Positions 60,991 through 64,000 of a stretch of 64,000 nucleotides of DNA are shown one piece after another. The stretch spans positions 1-64,000 of the forward strand of contig CAMCMP010000017.1 of NCBI GenBank assembly GCA_945876095.1. Direction: 5' to 3'. Below the pieces are notes generated by a model that did not search any database, was not told where the DNA came from, and worked only from the letters and a program-made list of their open reading frames with translations. Numbering within the stretch: position 1 is the stretch's first letter; each line of letters begins with the position of its first letter. The position numbers and the translations under genes are program-made. This stretch comes from Chitinophaga pinensis. GTDB lineage: Bacteria > Bacteroidota > Bacteroidia > Chitinophagales > Chitinophagaceae.

Positions 60991-63519
60991 ATGACACATT
61001 TATTTACTCGGTCAATTATCGTATTACTATTTTCAGGATTATCCTTCTTGGGATTTTCCCAACGGCCAGAAACTAACCGTTCAGATTCATCTAGAATGAA
61101 TAATAACCAAAACGCTGCTCAGGCAGCTCCAAAAAATTATAAAGAGGTCATCACCAACAAGGCTGTTTCTACCAATGGTTTCCTTCTGGTTCATAAAGTA
61201 GCTGATAAATACTTTTTTGAAATTCCAGACTCCATGATTGGACGAGAAATTTTAGTTGTCAACCGACTTTCTAAAACACAGGTAGGTTTGGGTTATGGTG
61301 GAGACCAGATTGGTCAAAAAGTTATTCGCTTTGATAAAGGACCAAAGAATAAAATATTTTTACGTACTATCTCTTATGCAGTATATGCAAAAGATTCTAC
61401 CTCTTCTATGTTTTCGTCTGTTAGCAATTCCAATGTACAACCCATCGCTGCAGCATTTGATATCAAAGCTTTTTCAAAAGATTCTGCTGGCAGTGTAATT
61501 GATATCACCGACTTTATAAATGGCGATAATGAAGTGCTCTATTATGGCAGTTCTGCTAAAAATGAATTAAAAATTGGAGCAATTCAACCAGACAAATCCT
61601 ATATCAACAGTGTAAAGTCATATCCAATCAATATTGAAATCAACACTGAAAAAACTTTTGGTAGAATTCCATCTGCACCTGGTGGTGCTGGTGGTGGTCG
61701 AGGTGGTGGTGGAGGTGGAGCCTCTGGAAACATAACGCTAGAGATGAATAGCTCGCTGGTATTACTTCCAAAAATTCCTATGCAGGCAAGGCATTTTGAT
61801 GCGAGAGTAGGATATTTTACTGTAGGCTATACTGATTTTGATGCAAACCCTCAAGGTGTAAAAGCTATCAGTCTTGCTAAACGCTGGAGATTGGAACCCA
61901 AAGATGCAGACATTGAAAAGTATAAAAAAGGCGAATTGGTGGATGCTAAGAAACCTATCATTTTTTATATTGACCCAGCCACTCCAAAGAAATGGGTTCC
62001 TTATTTGATTCAAGGAGTTAATGATTGGCAGGTAGCTTTTGAAAGTGCAGGATTTAAAAATGCAATATTTGGTAAAACGGCACCTACTAAACAGGAAGAT
62101 AGTACCTGGAGCCTAGAAGATGCTCGCAACTCCGCCATCGTTTATAAACCATCCGATATTGCGAATGCAAGTGGTCCTAGCATTGCTGATCCGCGAAGTG
62201 GAGAGATTATGGAAAGCCATATTAATTGGTATCACAATGTAATGGAGTTAATTCGTAACTGGTACATGATTCAATCTGCTCCAAACGATCCTCGCGCAAG
62301 ACAAATGGTTTTTCCTGATGAACTGATGGGTCAACTAATTCGATTTGTTTCCTCACATGAAGTAGGTCATACAATAGGTCTTCGTCATAATTTTGGTTCT
62401 AGTTCTTCTGTTCCAGTTGAGCTACTTCGCAACAAAGCATGGGTAGAAGCCAATGGACATACTCCTTCTATCATGGACTACGCGCGTTTCAATTATGTAG
62501 CACAACCCGAAGATAATATTTCAACCAAAGGATTGTTTCCTCGAATAGGTGATTACGATAAGTGGGCTATTGATTGGGGATATAGAATGTTTACAGAATA
62601 TAAAAGTCCAGAAGCTGAAAAATCATACTTAAATGAATGGACAATAAAAAAATTAAAAGACCATCGACTTTGGTGGGGAGATGGTGAAACCAATTTAGAT
62701 GATCCAAGATCTCAAACAGAAGACTTAACGGATGATGCAGTAAAAGCTAGTAACTATGGTATTAAAAATCTTCAACGCATCATTCCGCAATTAGGCGCTT
62801 GGACTAAGGAAGAAAATGAAGGTTATGAAAACCTAGGTGATATTTACAGACAGGTTAGTGGCCAATTCAATCGATACATGGGGCATGTGTCAAGGAATAT
62901 AAGTGGTATTTACAAAACTCCTAAAGTAGTAGAAGATCCAGGACCAGTATTTCAATATGAGCCAAAAGCAAAACAAGTAGAGGCAGTTGATTTTTTAAAT
63001 AAGCAACTATTCAATACACCTAGCTGGCTGATCAACCAAGATATTTCTTCAAAAACAGGTATCAATCCAATTACGGTAATCGGTGGTATTCAAGATGCAA
63101 CGCTTAACCGATTGATGAGTGCGAATACTATGAGTAAATTGATTGAGGCTGAAACTTCTATTGGTAACAACGCATACAAAATAACCGATTTGTTTAGCGA
63201 CCTGAAAAAAGGAATTTGGAGTGAACTAACTAGTCTACAAACTATCAGTGTTTATAGAAGAAATTTACAGAAATCATATGTAGCTATTCTGAATAATTTA
63301 CTGAACCCTCCTACTAATGGTATACGTGCAATAGGAGGCTACGGCGCTCCGCCAGTTAATACAGATATTTCTGACATCAAAAGTGTAGTAAGAGCTCATC
63401 TAGTATCTCTCAAACGTGATGTAAATGCTGCAGCGGCAGGCATCTCTGATCCTATGAGTAAATATCATTTACAAGATGTAGCGAATAGAATTGCTAAAAT
63501 ACTTGATCCGAAAGAATAA
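60991..63519 (+). CDS. Zinc-dependent metalloprotease (DUF5117/DUF4953 type)
   Basis: 842 aa from ATG 60991. The longer frame begins with GTG 60880 and adds a non-signal N-terminus, so the ATG with signal peptide (MTHLFTRS...GFSQ) is preferred. A DUF5118-like segment follows, then a DUF5117 domain containing a short Gly-rich loop (GAGGGRGGGGGG near residue 233). The metzincin zinc site HEVGHTIGLRH is near residue 455, and a DUF4953-type C-terminal region follows. Secreted or periplasmic; no T9SS sorting domain is visible. The substrate is unknown. It is followed by a strong terminator and is alone in its unit. Confidence 0.88.
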   Translation: MTHLFTRSIIVLLFSGLSFLGFSQRPETNRSDSSRMNNNQNAAQAAPKNYKEVITNKAVSTNGFLLVHKVADKYFFEIPDSMIGREILVVNRLSKTQVGLGYGGDQIGQKVIRFDKGPKNKIFLRTISYAVYAKDSTSSMFSSVSNSNVQPIAAAFDIKAFSKDSAGSVIDITDFINGDNEVLYYGSSAKNELKIGAIQPDKSYINSVKSYPINIEINTEKTFGRIPSAPGGAGGGRGGGGGGASGNITLEMNSSLVLLPKIPMQARHFDARVGYFTVGYTDFDANPQGVKAISLAKRWRLEPKDADIEKYKKGELVDAKKPIIFYIDPATPKKWVPYLIQGVNDWQVAFESAGFKNAIFGKTAPTKQEDSTWSLEDARNSAIVYKPSDIANASGPSIADPRSGEIMESHINWYHNVMELIRNWYMIQSAPNDPRARQMVFPDELMGQLIRFVSSHEVGHTIGLRHNFGSSSSVPVELLRNKAWVEANGHTPSIMDYARFNYVAQPEDNISTKGLFPRIGDYDKWAIDWGYRMFTEYKSPEAEKSYLNEWTIKKLKDHRLWWGDGETNLDDPRSQTEDLTDDAVKASNYGIKNLQRIIPQLGAWTKEENEGYENLGDIYRQVSGQFNRYMGHVSRNISGIYKTPKVVEDPGPVFQYEPKAKQVEAVDFLNKQLFNTPSWLINQDISSKTGINPITVIGGIQDATLNRLMSANTMSKLIEAETSIGNNAYKITDLFSDLKKGIWSELTSLQTISVYRRNLQKSYVAILNNLLNPPTNGIRAIGGYGAPPVNTDISDIKSVVRAHLVSLKRDVNAAAAGISDPMSKYHLQDVANRIAKILDPKE

Positions 63520-63537
63520 GAAAGACTGAGAGAGATG

Positions 63538-63586
63538 AAGCACAATGAGAAAAAATCAATTGATTTCTCATTGTGCTTTTTTTATA
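63538..63586 (+). terminator. Strong terminator after the zinc protease
   Basis: A perfect 15-bp stem (63538-63552 with 63564-63578) with an 11-nt loop, followed by a run of six T. It lies 18 bp past the stop codon. Confidence 0.9.
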
Positions 63587-63748
63587 TCGAATCTTAAACT
63601 TTCATAAAATCCAGCTAGAAAATAGGGTATAACTATTCTAATTATAAAGTAAACGAATTTACAAGTTGGTATTATCTGCACTAAATTGCATTTAGTTTCA
63701 TTGTATACCAAACAAGCCGTTTATTTAAAAAAGAATTAGTAATACGCT

Positions 63749-64000
63749 ATGAAGATATTACATACCGCAGATTGGCATTTAGGAAAAAAACTAGATCAAT
63801 ATTCACGACTCGAGGAACAGAGAGAAGTGATGTCAGAAATATGTGAAATCGCGGATCAGCAAAACGTGGATGTCGTAATCATTGCTGGTGATCTTTACGA
63901 CACTTTTAATCCTCCAGCCGAAGCACAAGACTTGTTTTTTAAAACCGTCCATCGTTTATCCAACAATGGAAAAAGGGCTGTAATCGCCATTGCAGGAAAT
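63749..64000 (+). CDS. sbcD: Exonuclease SbcCD subunit D, 5' part
   Basis: 84 codons, cut by the window end. The start ATG 63749 gives MKILHTADWHLGKKLD, the metallophosphoesterase motif I (DxH), followed by IIAGDLYDTFNPP (GDxxD, motif II). These are the first two metal-binding motifs of SbcD/Mre11 nucleases, which with SbcC cleave DNA hairpins and protein-blocked ends. SbcC is expected just beyond the window. Perfect palindromes such as 4648-4699 and the fold-back repeats are the kind of DNA this enzyme processes. Confidence 0.93.
   Translation, partial: MKILHTADWHLGKKLDQYSRLEEQREVMSEICEIADQQNVDVVIIAGDLYDTFNPPAEAQDLFFKTVHRLSNNGKRAVIAIAGN

Noticed and set aside
61670..61720. Gly-rich stretch in the zinc protease as a repeat expansion
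   Set aside because: Short, in frame and typical of loops in this family; nothing indicates instability.

Overview
The window looks like a chromosome segment of a Bacteroidota bacterium, most likely Chitinophagia (Chitinophagaceae-like). The evidence is low GC, TTTG / TAnnTTTG promoter motifs, very weak Shine-Dalgarno signals, type IX secretion (T9SS) sorting domains of both type A and type B, a PorP/SprF protein, a PorU sortase and a DUF4834 gene. The assignment rests on family knowledge and gene content, not on a database search.

Region 1 (1-4200) is an accessory patch. A 21-bp core derived from the anticodon loop and 3' half of a tRNA-Met(CAT) gene occurs three times as a direct repeat (107, 1458, 2927). 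The copies delimit two AT-rich cassettes of about 1.35 and 1.47 kb. One carries a CPBP intramembrane protease, the other an operon of unknown small proteins. Left of the core is a 124-bp element end, to the right of two copies is a shared B segment, and a C segment recurs next to tRNA-Asn. No integrase is visible.

Region 2 (4200-15550) is mostly conserved backbone on the minus strand: a Rieske protein, hflX, a SurA-type isomerase, and the rimP-nusA-infB operon with a recognisable promoter and a leader hairpin. DUF4834 (plus strand), a HAD phosphatase and a geranylgeranyl-reductase-family flavoprotein follow. A perfect 52-bp palindrome lies between hflX and the Rieske gene.

Region 3 (15550-41240) is dominated by one 7382-codon gene for a giant secreted type-B T9SS substrate. 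It has 36 He_PIG-like modules, then about 38 PKD-like modules, a classic PKD domain and a C-terminal type B signal. A PorP/SprF gene lies 13 bp downstream, the arrangement known for SprB/SprF. Both repeat blocks show higher-order duplication: a 2076-bp unit of 8 modules twice in tandem, and a 5-module unit four times.

Region 4 (41240-64000) holds a 3-keto-glycoside type pair (Gfo/Idh/MocA plus DUF1080), then two giant paralogous beta-propeller proteins with type A sorting domains, the second enlarged by 14 SprB-like repeats. PorU, the sortase that would process such substrates, follows, then a metzincin-type zinc protease and the start of sbcD. A roughly 400-bp fold-back repeat occurs at 17.5-17.9 kb and 60.4-60.8 kb, with compensatory changes in its stems.

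Taken together, the right half encodes surface display: giant T9SS cargo, a partner outer-membrane protein and the processing sortase. The left edge is a small site-specific insertion array at a tRNA gene.
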